64,000 bases of DNA from Toxonevra muliebris (GCA_963691655.1 OY829327.1:55068079-55132078), one strand, 5' to 3'; positions 40,237 through 55,500 are shown, counted from the first letter of the stretch. Numbers and translations are program-made. The notes: a model not told the origin generated them from the letters alone.

Positions 40237-41877
40237 TTTGAAGCCAAAAACTATCGAATGTTCTCAAAATTTGACATGAGAGCATAGACATGTTTAACAA
40301 AGCTACTTTGATGTGAACAAAATTTTAAATTTGAACTAGGAAAACACCATGGGTAAAAACGTACGCACTAGTTTCATGTAAACCTTAGATGCTTAGACAT
40401 CAAAAATAAATTTTTCAATCCCATATTTTAATAAATGAAACACAACAAAAGTAAGTAATTTTGAACAAGTGGGTGTGGCACCTCCCATAACTGAAGTGAC
40501 GTAAGTGCTTTTGAACTTATCCAATTGGTTTGGGTTTCAAGAGTAATTCACTACTTTTTTTACCAGTCCGCCAACAAATGGCCGACTTTTCCCCGATCTC
40601 CTCTACAAATCTAGTCGTGTGCATGAAATATAGTCAGGGGAATATTGTGTGTAACTACATTTCGTTTCTATCCTGAATGATTGTTTTTTTCACCGACTTT
40701 ATTTGAAATAAATACCACATTTAAAATATATTTGTTTTAATTATGTATGTATTTTCAAAAATTGAGTACATTATTTATTATAAGAAAATACACAGAATTA
40801 TAAAAGCTTTTTGTTTGTGATTTTTGCAATACAATTGTTAAAACATTAGAAATAAAATGTAAAAAATATAAAAATATCATTTATGCATTTACACAGTTTG
40901 ATCCTAAAAAATTGATTTCTTTCTTTTGCGAATACATAAAATATTTAAAGAGCAAAATTTTAATTTTTGTGTGCTTTCTATTGTCTTTAAATTGTAAAGG
41001 AAAAGGAAACAAAAAAATGTACTGAACAAACGTTTGATACAAACATTCGAGATGGCATTACAATATTTCAAACGATATACAATTAAACTGTTTCTATTTA
41101 TAAATAGTAAGATATTTGCATGAGAAGATGAGCGAACGATTTTGAAGTTGTTGTTGTGGCTGACAGTGAATGTTGTGGGCGGGATTTGGAGTGTTGGTTG
41201 ATTTTGCTAAAATTTAACTTGAATTAAATGATGAATTTATGTGTCAGCGAACGATTTCATTTTTTTTTCAGTGTATGTCTTTTGCGTGTGTGGCTAATTT
41301 GCTTTAATTTGATTTATGATGAAAATTTATAATGCTAATGTAAGTCCTAAAAATGCCTAAATGCCTAAATTAATGAGCGCTACTTAGAAACTAGAAATCA
41401 TAAAAAAAATAATAATTTTGAAATACACTTTGATGTATGTATAACAAAAATGGCGTATGCTTTCACGAAAACTAATATTGAGTTCAAACTAATACCAATG
41501 CAAGAAGTGTATGTATGTATGTGTGTATTGATGTTTAATCTACATTTGCATACATACACGTCCATTAAAAACATAAAATGCTAAATTTGTTAAATAAATT
41601 CTAATTTCTTTTCATTTTTGTGATAAAATTTGGTTAGAAAACCTAAAGCGAGAAATATTATTTTTACGAGTATGTGTATGTGTGTGTTGTATGTATGAAT
41701 GTGTGTGAAAGCGCCCAAATTTTAGTGCTACATAGTAGCAATTTATGGCTAGCTACTCTCACTGATATTTATTATTAATTAATTAATTAAGTTGTGACTA
41801 AATTTTTGATTTTGAAATGATATCGCAGAATTTTAGTCAAAAATGTTTTTAAAAAAAATCGCTCCTAATTCTAAATT
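40237..41877. other. spacer at the 3' side of the CAP gene
   Basis: AT-rich, several ATGTATGTGTGT stretches (41510-41530, 41670-41705) and an ATTAATTAATTAATTAA run near 41774-41790. Probably includes CAP 3' UTR close to 41877. Confidence 0.55.
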
Positions 41878-42520
41878 CTAGCCACGCCACGTCAAAAGAC
41901 TCCAGCCTTTTTTGGCTGCCGGTTTTGGCGTATTCACTTCGGGTTTTTGCTCAGATGCTTCGATTACATAAATTTCGGGCTCCGGTTGCTGTTCTTCTTG
42001 TTGATCATCTTGTTGTTGTTCATTTTGTTGTTGTATTGGCTGTTGATTTATAAATGTCCGTAATATTGTGTGCTTGCGTATGGATTTTTGGAATTCAAAC
42101 GCTGATGGCCTGTACGCTTCGAGCTTGTTTTTATACTTGTATGAGCCGGTCTCACTTGAGTACGTCTTATGACCACTGTAGCCTGACGATGTCCCGCTGG
42201 TGCCGCCGCCGATGCTGGTAAACGTTGATACACCACCGGATGACGTTGAGGTTTTTGCAAACGACGTCGCCTGTTTGGGGTATGAAGAGGAGGAAGGGGG
42301 TGCAGGTTGAGCAAATTGCGTTGAATATGTTGTTGGTTTGTTGTTAAAATTGTTGTTATTTAGCTTGTACTCATACGTTTCAATTGTGTTGCTGTTGATT
42401 CCGGATACCGGTGAGATGGGCGATGAGCAGAGTCCTTGATAGTGTGCCGATGGTCTCATGCCGTAGGTGCCGCAGTTTGGATTTCCAACATCGTAGGGAT
42501 TATAGCCGACGACGTTTCCA
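41878..42520 (-). CDS. CAP gene exon 5 (end of CAP domain and low-complexity tail)
   Basis: A 643-nt terminal exon (acceptor ATATTTTCAG). It encodes GNVVGYNPYDVGNPNCGTY and a closing Cys, then a Ser/Thr/Gly/Tyr-rich stretch, a basic segment (KSIRKHTILRTF), a Gln/Glu-rich block and the end KKGWSLLTWRG. The tail is conserved as an open frame but has no recognisable fold. A candidate poly(A) signal (AATAAA on the - strand, + 41768-41773) lies about 105 bp beyond the stop. Confidence 0.9.
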
Positions 42521-45500
42521 CTGAAAATATGCATAAAAAGAAAGGATTAGATAAATCTGTGACTGACATTGTAAAACAATTGGAAAGCTAATAATAATGA
42601 AAAGCCAATGAAGCGACAAATTTGAGCTTGCTGTCTTTCACATGTGGATTCTAAAAGAAAAAAATCTGCTGAGCAGTCATGCATTCACAGTTTTTCTAGG
42701 TAAGATAAGTTAAGGACTTATTTTAATACTGGAAAAAAAATATTATGCTCAAGATTTTTGTTAAGTTTTATATAACAAATTTTTCAATTTTTCAATACTG
42801 GAAAGTATTGAGTTTTTTATATTAAATTTACTTAAAATCTTCAGAAACGAGTGTAAGAAGAGCAGTAAGAAGTGGATGTGTAAACAAAAAATGGTTTTTT
42901 TTGTCATCAGGGACAATTTTGTCTCAAGCATGGAACCTTTAGCTCTTGAAATGTATACATCTACCTATTGATTAAGGTGGCAAGACTTCTCTGAACTTAA
43001 AATACAGGGGAAAAAAACTATGACGTGATGATCTAGAACCTAATTCAGTAAAAATGTTCAGTATGAAGTCCTTTTTTGGGTTGTCACCAAACTAGAGGCA
43101 GCAGATCAACACAATCCCTAGAACCTAACAGTGCTTACGTTTCTAATCTGTTCAGTTCTAATCCATAGCAGTTAAAGAAAAAGGAAATTAAAATATTTTG
43201 CTCAATTTAGTGGGGAATTGCCGTAGGGAATGGTTAAATTCTGCAACGCGTTTGTGGACAGACAAATAATCAAGAGTAAATAGGCTCGAATGGCTCTACA
43301 AACACTTGAACTTGAACGTGAAATTCCACAGGCGACTAGAGTGCATTCGGTCAAATCTATACCGAGAATTGCTAAGTAAACAACTTCGCGTATGGAAATA
43401 TTTTGTTTTGTTAAGTATGCGTAATTGTTTTTATAGAGTTGTGGCGCTATCTGTCCACCAGTTGGTGATCGGATTAATCAAGTGTGCTTTGCGATTTTTT
43501 AAATGAATAAGTATATCGAGCTAGGAGTTTGCCTATACAATACAAATTCCAGAGACCCAAAACTTGGTTTTTGCCGGGACATAGGCCTGGAGTAGATTGT
43601 AAGCGCATTTTCGCTGACAGCTCCAAAACAAAATACGGTTTGGGTTCTGGGGTCTTCATTGAAAATGATGGAGGGCATCTTCACTTCTCTCTTGGGTTGT
43701 ATGCTTCAGTTTTTCAAGCAGAAATTTTTGCAATCATCAAGGTGTATTTAGTGACATCAGGCTGCGTTAAAATCCTTACTTAATCCATGGCAAACACAAT
43801 AGCCTGCTGTTGATATGGGTTCTTGGACACTTAGGAATTTCAGGAAATGAACCTGCTGACCTCTTGGTCAGAAACGGTTCGGAAACTGGTTTCTTATGCC
43901 CAGAACCTGTACTCTCTTTGTCGTCTACAGCCATCCAGAAAACCATTAATTAGTGGGTCGATTTCATCTCGAAGCGTCTAATAGACATTCTGTTATCACT
44001 TAACAGAAAAAGCTGTAGGCGGCTTGTGGGATTACATACAGGTCACTTCTCTTGGGCCAAACATTTGAATATAATTTGCATTGAATGCCTTCTTTTAAGG
44101 TTATTGTTTATGAGTTTTAAATGAATTTTTTGAAAAACGAAATAGCGGATCCAATTTCATTAAAGATTTCCCGATTTTCATGAAAAGTTTCTCATAAAAG
44201 TTTGCAGATCGCTGATTGCGAATTCAAATTAAAATTTTTGAGGAACAAAATGAAACGAATCAAATGCAAATACTGCACTGATAGATATTTCATAGTAAGG
44301 CTGTATTTTGTACATTATACAAAAATCGAGAAAAAAAACTTCAACGTTTGATAATGTGAACATCCACTAACGTGAATAATTTTTTTTCCATAGACTATTC
44401 TAAAACGTGAACAAAGTCTGAAAGCTCTAAAGCGTGAACAAAATATTTTAGATTTTAACATTTTTCATGATTTTAATAGTTTCGGGAATCCTCTAAATAT
44501 GTTAACTAAAAGAACTTAGGAGAAAATGTAATATTTAAGGTGAACATCATACTGTGGTAAGATTATAAAGTTTCCGCTTAGAAATCACAAAGTATCTAGG
44601 TGCATTAGTACCAACTTGCAGCAAAAATAATTTGTTCATTATTTTAATCTCTCGTTAAAGGTATGAACAAACACATATTTTAAATGAAAAATTCTCGGTA
44701 TTTACAAGTATTTGACAAAATGTTTAACTAAAAACTTAACACATACTACACAATAATTTTGTAACTTACCCTGGTCCATAATTGCAAACATATAATTTGT
44801 TATATTTGGTTGTGTCTTTATATTCAGAATAACCGCAACCAACTAAACTAGTTTCACCCCAGACCAGCTGCAAAAATAAGGAAGAAAATATTTTCATTAA
44901 GTTCTAAAATGAAAGAAATCTTTGAATAAGTCGTCGTCAACTAACCTGAGAATAATGGCCAGTCTTTGGTGACCAAGCATCGCCAAATGAGTATTTTTGC
45001 ACCTCATTGAACCAGCTTTGTATGCGAGATGGAAAATCACCGTCGTCGGCATCCAATGGGGCTGTGCTCCAGATGACTGCCAAATTCTGACCCATAGTAA
45101 AACGATCTATAAATGTGCCATAAAAGAGAAAGATATGCAAGGAAAGAAAAAGCATGGGAAGATAATAGATTAGTAAAGTTTGATTTAAGATTGGACAGCG
45201 ACACAAGACACAAAACATGAAGCACAAAAAATACAAAAATTTTTTAGAAATACATACATACATACGTGCAATAATTAATTCAAGTTTGGTGTGAGTTTGA
45301 GTTTTGAGGTTTGTGGATTATGAATGTTAAACACAATTGAGGATGATGTAGTGTACCTATTTTCAGTTGAAATTGTTTTTAAATTTTTTTATCGGTACCT
45401 TTGACGTTGGTGGTGCATTAAAATATTATAAAACATTTGAAGTTTCATGCGATTAATACTTAGTTGTAAATAAATGTTAGCAGGTAGGACCACATACCAG

Positions 45501-48500
45501 TTTTCAGGGCTTCTTTTTTGGAAAATAGTCCTGTGATTCCAAAACTAGAATTACTGTTTTTTATTTACTACATAAAGTGCATGAAAGAAATTTGCTGTTT
45601 GAAAACTAAATCTTTTTAAGTTTGTAATTAGTTTTTTATTCTTTTTGTAGAATTTTTTTTGGCCAATTTCTTTCAAGATCTCAAACAGAGAAAACCAAAA
45701 AAAAAAAATATATAAATAATAATTAATGATGACATTTAAGCCCACAAATGCTCATATCGAATGTGGGCAGATTGATTGGTGTTTTGCTATTTTTATAGAT
45801 GGTGGTAGTGGCAAATATTGCATGACATTGAAGTGAAAAAAAACGCAACTCCATCACTTACTTATCGTCCGAAATGGATCATGTCGGAATTGACAATTGT
45901 CAGCCCATTGTTGTGCGCGTACCGCCAATTCATCATCCCATACAATTTCGCGCATATTTTTAGCGCCCGGCTGTCCGGGGTAACGTCCCGTTGCGACAAC
46001 TTGTCTGAGTCTATTGTGTTCTTGTAGAATTACTCGTTTATCTGCTTCTGTGATGCCAGAAACTGTAAAGATAAAAAGATAAGAAAAAATAACGTAAAGT
46101 TAGTAAAATATAGAAAAAATTTACATGTATAATTTTTTGTAAAATATTGCGATTTCTATTTGTATTTTGCTCACGTTCCCAAAGAGAATCTCTTTGTGAT
46201 CATTTCTATTTTTGTTTTTGAGTTCGTTCGCAGAATATTATTTAAATTATTTTCTTTTGTTCCTTTGCTAATTTAATATTAATCGCCCAAATTTTCTTGT
46301 TTTAAATTAACTTAAGTATTATTTGTTATTCTTGAACACGCACTCATATTCCCGATCAATGCTTCAAACTGGATTTTTTACATATCTTGCGGGTTCAACT
46401 TTATAACTATGCTATTTTTTTTTTTTTTCATTTTACTTTTTCTATTCATAAAAGATTTATGAATAAACCAACCAAAAAAAGAAAAATAAAAAAATGTGTA
46501 TATTTTTGATGTCATTTAAACTTTTACCAATTATTTTGTTTAATACCTGTTTATGGTTGATGTCTTTGTTTTGACAATGGTCACAATTTAACCCGATTCA
46601 AGAATGTCAATTTACTCTAGCCCTTTAGTAATATCTTTTTTGACCTTTAGCCCTTGGGTTAAATAGTAAAAATTGTATTAGCAATTATAGGTTTGAGATT
46701 AATTTTGGAAAAACCAGGCATTGTTAAGTCAGCCCAATTGGGCGATATGTGAAAAACTCACCCAATATAGAAACATAACTAAAGTGGCACTCAACAAACA
46801 AATAAATACTTAAACAATAATTTTAAGGTAATAAAGAGACGACTACCACCTAGGCTCTAACAACCTATAAAACACTGAAATTGAACGAAAGAATAAAAAA
46901 AATGGGGAAGTGTGTTTCAACTAGCACACAATTTTGCATATTTAAAATAGCATAAATACTTAAAAACTTGAATTTTACACTAAATGAATATTTCTTAAAA
47001 TAAATATAAAAAAATGGAATTTAAAACCCAACCCCCCTTCCCCCCCTTTACAATCGTAAATACGTATATTCTCATAGTTACATTCTAATGTAAATTCACA
47101 CCAAAAAAAAAAAAAAAACAGAACAGTTAAAACTTAGCGATAGGCGACGATCCATGATCTTTTTAAATGACCAAAGCAAAGTGAAACCTTAGCACTTTCA
47201 AATATTAAAAGTTTATATCATAATTAATTAATACACGTGAGATTTTTTTTTTCATTTTTTGGCTTTAGTTAGTTAAGTATTTGAATAGCATTTAGAGGTA
47301 AAACTCATTAAGTAACATAATTAAAAAACACAGAAAATATTTTAAAAATCGAAATTAGAACAAAATTGTTTTCAAAGGTTTTGTTTTATACTTTATTCGA
47401 GGTTTACGCGTGTCGTAGGTCTAGTCAACTGCATATTCAGAATTTTGAATTGACTCTCAAAATCTGGACTTGGGGTCGAAAAACCCAATTTTGATAAGTT
47501 GAAGAATATAATTACCAGTAACTTTATATTTATTTATCTAATGAGTAAGTTATAAGTCTTTCAAAAGAAGACATTTAGTTTCTTACAACGATATATAAAC
47601 TAGTAATGTATCTTAACGAATACTGGAGTTAGAGAGAAAAGTAAAAAATTTTCAATTTTCTATAAATTATCGAGAACCATACCACCTTGATCAAAAAGTT
47701 CCCGAAATTTATTCAGAAAATTAAAAATACAAGTTTATTCATCTAAATCTATATTGCCCCCTTCAAAGTAATCCCCATCGACTGCAACACACTTATGCCA
47801 GCGCTTAATCCAATCCTCGAATGTCCAGCAGTTCGGTTTTCGATATGTCCATCAATCAGTGCTTCCCAGTAATGTTTTTTTAACTCGATTGAACAGAAAG
47901 AAGTCACAGGGAGCCAAATCAGGTGAATTCGGTAGCTGGTGGATTATATTTGTTGCATTTTTCGTCAAAAAATTACGAATAATGATGGCACTGTGCGACG
48001 GTACATTATCATGGTGCAAAATCCACGAGTTTTCTGTCCACAATTCTGGTCTCTTTCGGCGAATTGCTTCACGCAAACGCCTCATAACGCCCAAATAATA
48101 CTCTCTGATGGTTAATTTGTGGTTATTGACCAACATTTCTTTTACTTTATCAATGTTTTCGTCGGGTTTCGATGTCGATGGTCTGCGAATCGTTGAGAAT
48201 CGATGCCGAAACAATTTTCCAACATTTCCAACGTTCACGCACCATTAAATTCGTTTTTTACGCAACATTTAATACAATACAATTAAACAAAATTGTAAAA
48301 AATCGCCAACACACAAAGAGATAGATGTTCTCTTGGCTACGTAACTTTTGCAAATGTCAAGCTATGACGCTTATGAGAGGGAACATCAACAATAGATGTA
48401 CCAACTTAACAAAAAAAAAAACAGAACTCAAATCGGAACAATTGGAGCGCCACACGGTGGTTATTCCAGGAACTTTTTGATCAAGGTGGTATACTGGCAA

Positions 48501-51500
48501 AAAATGCGTATATTTTTAAGTTGCTCAGTGATATTGTGCGTTTTTATTTAATTTCTGCAAATTTTCTTTCTCTTTTAATCTGAAAAAATGCGGCTAAATC
48601 AATCAAAATTTTTATTTTTGAAAAATATAAATAAAAGCAAATAATTTATATCATAATTTTTTATATATTTTTATATGGGTATACCATATAATTGAAAATG
48701 TTTAGGATAGCCAAAAAAAATGCTTTTATTTAACTAATACATAAACTGTAGATGATAACTGATATTACTAGCATGACTGAGTTTTATTTATATTTATATT
48801 TCAATGAATAGAAATTATGATCATTTTTATTTTTCAATTAATAAAAGTTAAGATTGATTTTTGGTTTTATCCTTCAATATTAATAATTAAAACTGATTTT
48901 TATTCCTCTTATATATCATCGATATGAAAATTCATAAAAACTATACTATTACAATCATGCCATATTTTGAATGAGCTACCTGAAAGCTCTACAACACTAC
49001 CTGAAACATCTATCCACGATCAATTTTTACGTAGGATTTTTTAATGTCAAAAAAGAAAAAAATAATCATTTTCGGTCTCTGATTAAAACTGCATACTTGA
49101 TGGTTTTTGCGAGTTCTGTATCAAAATTTGAGTAATCTAAAAATTGTTTTTTTCTAATGAAGATTGCCTTAAAATTCAAGTTTTTAGCAAATTTTACGTT
49201 AGTGCGTTTTACCTCTGAACCGACGATATTATTCGTCTATGAATGGTGAGGCTATAACAAGTTATTAATCACAATAGAAACTTGCCGGAATAGAATTAAA
49301 ATAAGCAATCTGCATAACTTATTGAATTGAATGAATGTAACTAAAACTACTTCCTTTCATTTGGATTTGAGTGCAATAAATTTTAAGAAATTATTTTTTG
49401 AACCGGATAATTATTTTCTAGATATATTTGTATAAATGTTTTTGTTTTAATCAAACAATAGTTTAAATAAAACAAAAAAAAGCGTGAGATCTACTATTTC
49501 TGATTTTAAACGAGGAGGCGATGTAGTAGTTTACGCCTTTCAAATTGTGTTGCAAAGAGGGGGTGAGACGAAAGAGATATTCCCCCTCTTCCCATCACAT
49601 TTGACAGTCGTAGGGAACTAGTTTCCTTGTCTAAAAGCGGATAGAAGAGAAACCTGAAAAGTAGCGGATACCATCGCTTTTTGCAAATCAGTCAATTTTT
49701 CAGAATTAAAGAAGCGAACAAGTTTAGGATATATATAAAAACCAAAATTTAACCAGTTTATTAGATATTTAAATTACAGTTCAAAAGCCTTCCTGAGCTC
49801 CAAAAGAGTTGTTTGATCTATCTGCTTTACACACAAACGGTTGTTTTGGAGCTCAGCTATTAGAATTTTTTTTTTTAAGTAAGATGTTGCAAAAAAAAAT
49901 CTTAATAGATGTCAAAATATAAATATAAGTTTTTTGTGCAATTTATTATAAAACTTTATGTAATATATTTTAATTCTACAGTAATTCTTCATTTAACACT
50001 TCAATCCTAATGATCTTTAATATTTCACTCTCAGAAACAATTTGTTGATTTAATGAAAAACGGCATACGATTTCATAAATAAAACAAAACTTGTAAACAA
50101 TAATCGTCTACATGTCTAGCATAAACAATGAGCTATAAATCTCTATTTATAGCCAAAAATATAAAGCTCTTAATCATAGTTTAACTGTTTAATTTATCAA
50201 GAAGTCTAAAATGCTAAATGGATTTTTTTTGTCTTGTATTTGCAAATGAATAAAGAAATAATAACCTAAAGAATTATTGAAGATTTGTTTTATTAATCAT
50301 TGTGAATATTTCCGAGATATTCAATTAAAATATATATATTTTTTTTTTGTTTGTTTTGCTTTTAAAGAAATTCCAATGAAGATGAATCTACATATGTATA
50401 TGACCATGGTAACAACTTTTTGTTTTACTATTGTCTTTTTTTTTTTTGTTATAAATAAAACCAACAGATTTTGTTAATTAAACTTGATTTACAACCCGGT
50501 GACATTTTTTGCCATCAAACAATATTTATAAAAAAAAAGAAACAATAAAAAGAAGGATAAAAAAAAAATATAAGAAATCAATTAAAAGCACAAAATCAAA
50601 TAAAACTTCAACAATTGAAAACATAAAAACCTCTTAGTTCTCTACCCTTCTAAACCCCTCGAGCGCCAATTTCGACTTGCGACAACTGGTGTCAAACACC
50701 AGCGTTGGGAAAAAAACCAAAGTTGATAAGTATTATGCAATATATTCTTCTTCACCGAGATTAAAGTGGTTTAAAAGATACCGTTTTTTCAATTATACAT
50801 ATATCTATCTATACTTTTATTCATTGTGGTTAAAATAAACCAACCACAAAAATCAAGAAAAAATTAATTCGCAATCGAAATCTATGAAACTAGAAGGCGC
50901 GTGTCAATTTTTACTTTAGCCATACTCAAAACTTTATATACCATACGAGTATTTTGGCATTGTTTCGTTTTGTCGTGTGCGTCATGATCGATCGATTGAT
51001 GTGATGAGATGAAATGAAGTAGTGATGTATTTTTGTGATTATATACGATGTTTCCTATTTGCATATACATACGTTCATATGTTGTTGTTAATTGCTGAAG
51101 GTGTTAATTACTGTTTAGCATTAAAATGACAGCTGCCAAATGCAAACGTAGACATAAACGTGTATAAAGTTTTCAATTTTACAAGGTAGAGGTAGGCACT
51201 TGCGTATGATATTTATGTAAATAAATTTGAAAAACTTCTTAGATCTTTTACATACATACATAGCTGTAAAATAAGAACTTTAATTAATTTGAAAATTATC
51301 ACTACATAATTTTTCAATTCATTTTAATATATGTAAGTAACTACATATGTTTTTGGGTTTTTTTTTTTTTTTGTTTTTCTTCTGCGATTGATTGTGCATC
51401 AATATTACATCAATATTTATATGTATGGTATTTACTTCCTCATCCTAAACATTCTTTGTGTTTTATGTATGATATGACAACAAACAACATCCAACATGGA

Positions 51501-52484
51501 ACTTAAAATGTTAAATTGGAAGAATCATCTTCTTCTCATGCCTCATGTCTCACGTAGTAGTAGTTAAGAGTTTTGTGAGGCGTTGCTTCGTTTATTGCCA
51601 ATTCATTTAAAATTTAAATAATTATGTCTGTTTAATAATTTTTTAATAATAATGCTTCATTTTGTTGTTACTGTTGTTGATACTTGTGTAGGTACCCTTG
51701 AAATTTATTATAAGAATACGAATAGTGTAGGTAGGTGTATATATATTCTGCATTCTTTCATGTTCACAGTAACTTAGTAACTACATTTTAAATAAAGATT
51801 CAAGCTCATCTTCGGTTTGGTATTGAATGTGAATAAATCACTCAGAACTTGAACTAAGGAGTGCGCACGAAAAAATTGTAACATACACTCCGTGCCAATA
51901 AAAACGCATCACTGCTAAAATTTCATCTTTTTTTCCCCCCTCAATAAAATTGTCTTAACAGAAAAATTATAGGATTCCCTTACATACACAATAAATAATT
52001 CAAAGTTGGGTTTGCAAGGATTTACTAATGGTTATTGCATCGGGCCGGATATTTATATTGCTAAATGCATGCAAAAGAGGCTAAAATAAAGTATTCAACT
52101 TCTTTTCACCTGATATCAATGCCAGTGACATAATAGTTTTCACTTTCGGCGTTACTATTGTGTAATTAAATTTTACAATTAAAAAAAGGAATTAAATTTT
52201 TTTTTATAAATTTATTTTTTTATAAAAATAATTTTTGAATAAAGTTTTAAGGAATTGAAACTCTATATATCGGCAAAATTACAGATTAAGCAATGAATAA
52301 TACAACAAAATATAAATAAAATTGTCTTTAATTCTGGCATAACTTGAAAGCGAATGCAATTTTTAACAATTGATTGCTGGCAATAATTGCCTAATTCAGA
52401 AAGGGGCATGGACTACTTGGAATAGGGAAACCTCATTTCAGCAAGTCAATATTCAAATACAACACGAAATTCGCATAGTTAATA

Positions 52485-52518
<34 letters not shown>

Positions 52519-55500
52519 TTAGCTTCGATTTCTATATTCCTCTGGTAACGGTACAAAAACTTAACGTCTAAGCATAACGCTCTAAGGCTTACGTTGTCAT
52601 TAGGCTTTAATTTCAATTTCAGATTCCATTTTATGGGGTCTTTCATTAAGACTGTGATTTTCAAGCTTGAAGATTTAATTTCATTTACAAGCATTTTTTT
52701 TTTGTGTATTTGTACCCTGTAGATCATTTAAATTTGAAATTGTATTATTTTGTATGAAACTAATATACCTTCATGAAGTTCGTGTAGTGCAAACTACTAA
52801 TTACAACAACAACCACAAATGAGCTCCAAAAATAAAAAGAAAATGTAGTTTCTTTAACTTAAACCACATAAACGTGAGAACATTTAATTTTTATTTCTGT
52901 TTTAGTGGTGTCGCCGCTTTTGATCGTCTTCATCATTTATATAGAGTGCGAATAAATTTAAATAAAATTAAAATCAGAGCATCACTATCTGCACTACTAC
53001 TACTGCTACTACACCACTATTGCGGGTTGATTAAGTGCGTCACACACACACAGACACACAAGCACGAGTATTACTTGAAGTAGAAATGCTTCTACCGATC
53101 CGTATATTCTTATTAATTTGACCCTGATCATTCGCATTGAGATCGATTGCGAATTAAAGTGTGCGAGATAATATTACTATGAAAATAATTCATCACTAAA
53201 TTTTTTTAGTTTACTTGAAAAAAAAAAAAATTCAAAAAAAATATACGAGAGTTTAATTAACAAAAAAAAACTACAAAAACAACAACAACAGCAAAAGTGA
53301 AAGAGATTTAAAAACCCGCATGTATAGAATTTTTTTTTAGAATTGATTTCTTTTCATTTTAATTCTTTACGATTACAAAAGTTCATCGTAAATGTTGTTG
53401 TTTACAATTCATTGGCGCAATTTTTAAGCCGGCATCTCTCGCGCCATTGGCATTTATTATTTATTTACAGGTACTTGTATCTACAATTCGTGAAGCCTTT
53501 CGATACGCTTTAATTGCTTCTACATTTAAATTACGCAAAATATTTTATGTTTTGGTTTTATATTTCTTTTTGTTTTTAGTAAATTAGAATTAATTTTCAG
53601 TTATTCGCAGCGTGATATGAACGCGTTAAAAAAGTAAATATGGGTTTGGATGTCAATATCAATAACATCGTGTTTAAAAATTACTTTGCTTTGCTTTGCT
53701 TTCAAGGTAAACCTGACATCTCGGAGTGAGACTGTAACTTTGATATTGATTTTATTTGATTATTTCACTTGTTTTTTTTCGTTGTTTTTTTTATTTAATT
53801 TTTTAATTTGTTTATATTTTTACAATAAATAAGAAAGTATATATACGGGATATACTTGTCGGTTTTGTTTTAATTTTTTGAATTTTCAGACAACACAGAG
53901 TATATAAATAACAATTACTCTTTACTCTCTTATGTTTATGCAAATTTGAATATTAAGGGTAATTACAATTAAAATCAACAGACTTGGATTTAGGATTTTT
54001 GTATGTTAATATGTAAAGAATTTATTTTTAAAGACTATTGAAAATAATTTAATATAATGACTTAATGCATGTCTAACTTGTTGAGTGACAAAAACAAAAA
54101 TAACAATACTGTGTATAGAGACAGGCAGACCAGACGGTCGTTTCGGAATCCGCGAAGATTCTTCATCAGTAATTTTAGTTCTTATTGGAAGATATCGAAA
54201 AACATCGTTGTCCTAGAATTCCGAGAAAAATATTTTTTTGGCTGACCATTTCACTTTTTTCGACCATAATAGTACTTGAGTAGTAGTAGCAAATGACACA
54301 CATATAAAAATACTAATAAAATTAAGAATATTAAAAGATCCACGGTTTTGTGTAATTTTCAACCTGACAACAGCGCACATATGAATTATTTCCTCAAATT
54401 TTCTTAATTTGCACAAGGAAATTACATATTTACAAAACTACTTCTTAGTTCAACTAAATATCGACATTCATACATATATACGTGTATATGCAAATTTCAG
54501 CCGCTTCTGTTCTGTTCCGTGCAAATTTTACCTTCAAAATTTAATTATGCATAATTATGGAGGCATAAAAAATCATGTTGACAAATTGATCATAAAACTG
54601 TCGTTCGATTTCCGTAAATATTAAGAGAAATGAAAGCCCAAAAATCAACAATCATATATTGTAAATGTAAAAGAAAAACAACAACAACGAAAACGCAAAC
54701 TCAAATGTTGACAATAAAATGTCAACAAGTTGCAGCAACAACAGCCATTCACTTTTGTGTCGCATGCAATTTTTGCTTATCTTCATGTTTAAATCTTTAT
54801 ATATTTATTTATTTATTTTTTTTTTTGGTTTTCACTATATTTTTGATAAATCGATAAACACCTAAACTTGATTATAAATTAGCTTCCAAAACGAAACAAC
54901 CGCAAGCCAAAAAAAAAAAGTTAAAATCTTTATATATTTTAGATTACAATCAAAATAACAACGATGCTCAGTTGTTGCAATTGTTGCAATCTCAGTAAAA
55001 GAAATGCCGACATTGTGTTAACAAGTGGTAAATACGTCAAAATACTCGTCTTATATAGTATGTACGTATGGATGCACGTAGGAGCATTCGAGTCGAGTAT
55101 GACGCACGTACAGCAACAACTTAAAGTAGCTGCTTTGTTAAAGATTCGCACTAAAGGTTGATGCTTGTGTTTCGACATTTCGACATACATAACCTTGAAT
55201 TTTTCATTATCGAAAAATTTGTAATTTTTTACAAATTTTTTGTTCATTTATTTTACCGTATTTTTGTGGTCGTCGTTTTTCTTTTTGCGGCTTTGTATGC
55301 TTTATGTGCTCGTTTTCTTTTTTCTTGCGCTCATTTATCATTTCGTTTACAAATCGTGTTGGCCTGGTCAAAATGTTTAATTGCATTATTAGCACGAGCC
55401 CCCCTACATTGCAGATGGATGGATTGATATATTGTATGCATGTAAAACTGATCGGAAAGGTAAATACCCTCTACTTCTTCTGCTTCTTCTTCTTCTTCGT

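Noticed and set aside
30840..54185. Similar short segments (ATTCCTCATCAGTGATCTTAG at 30868 and ATTCTTCATCAGTAATTTTAG at 54159) as a repeat family
   Set aside because: The similarity covers only about 50 bp with gaps; too weak to define a family from two examples.
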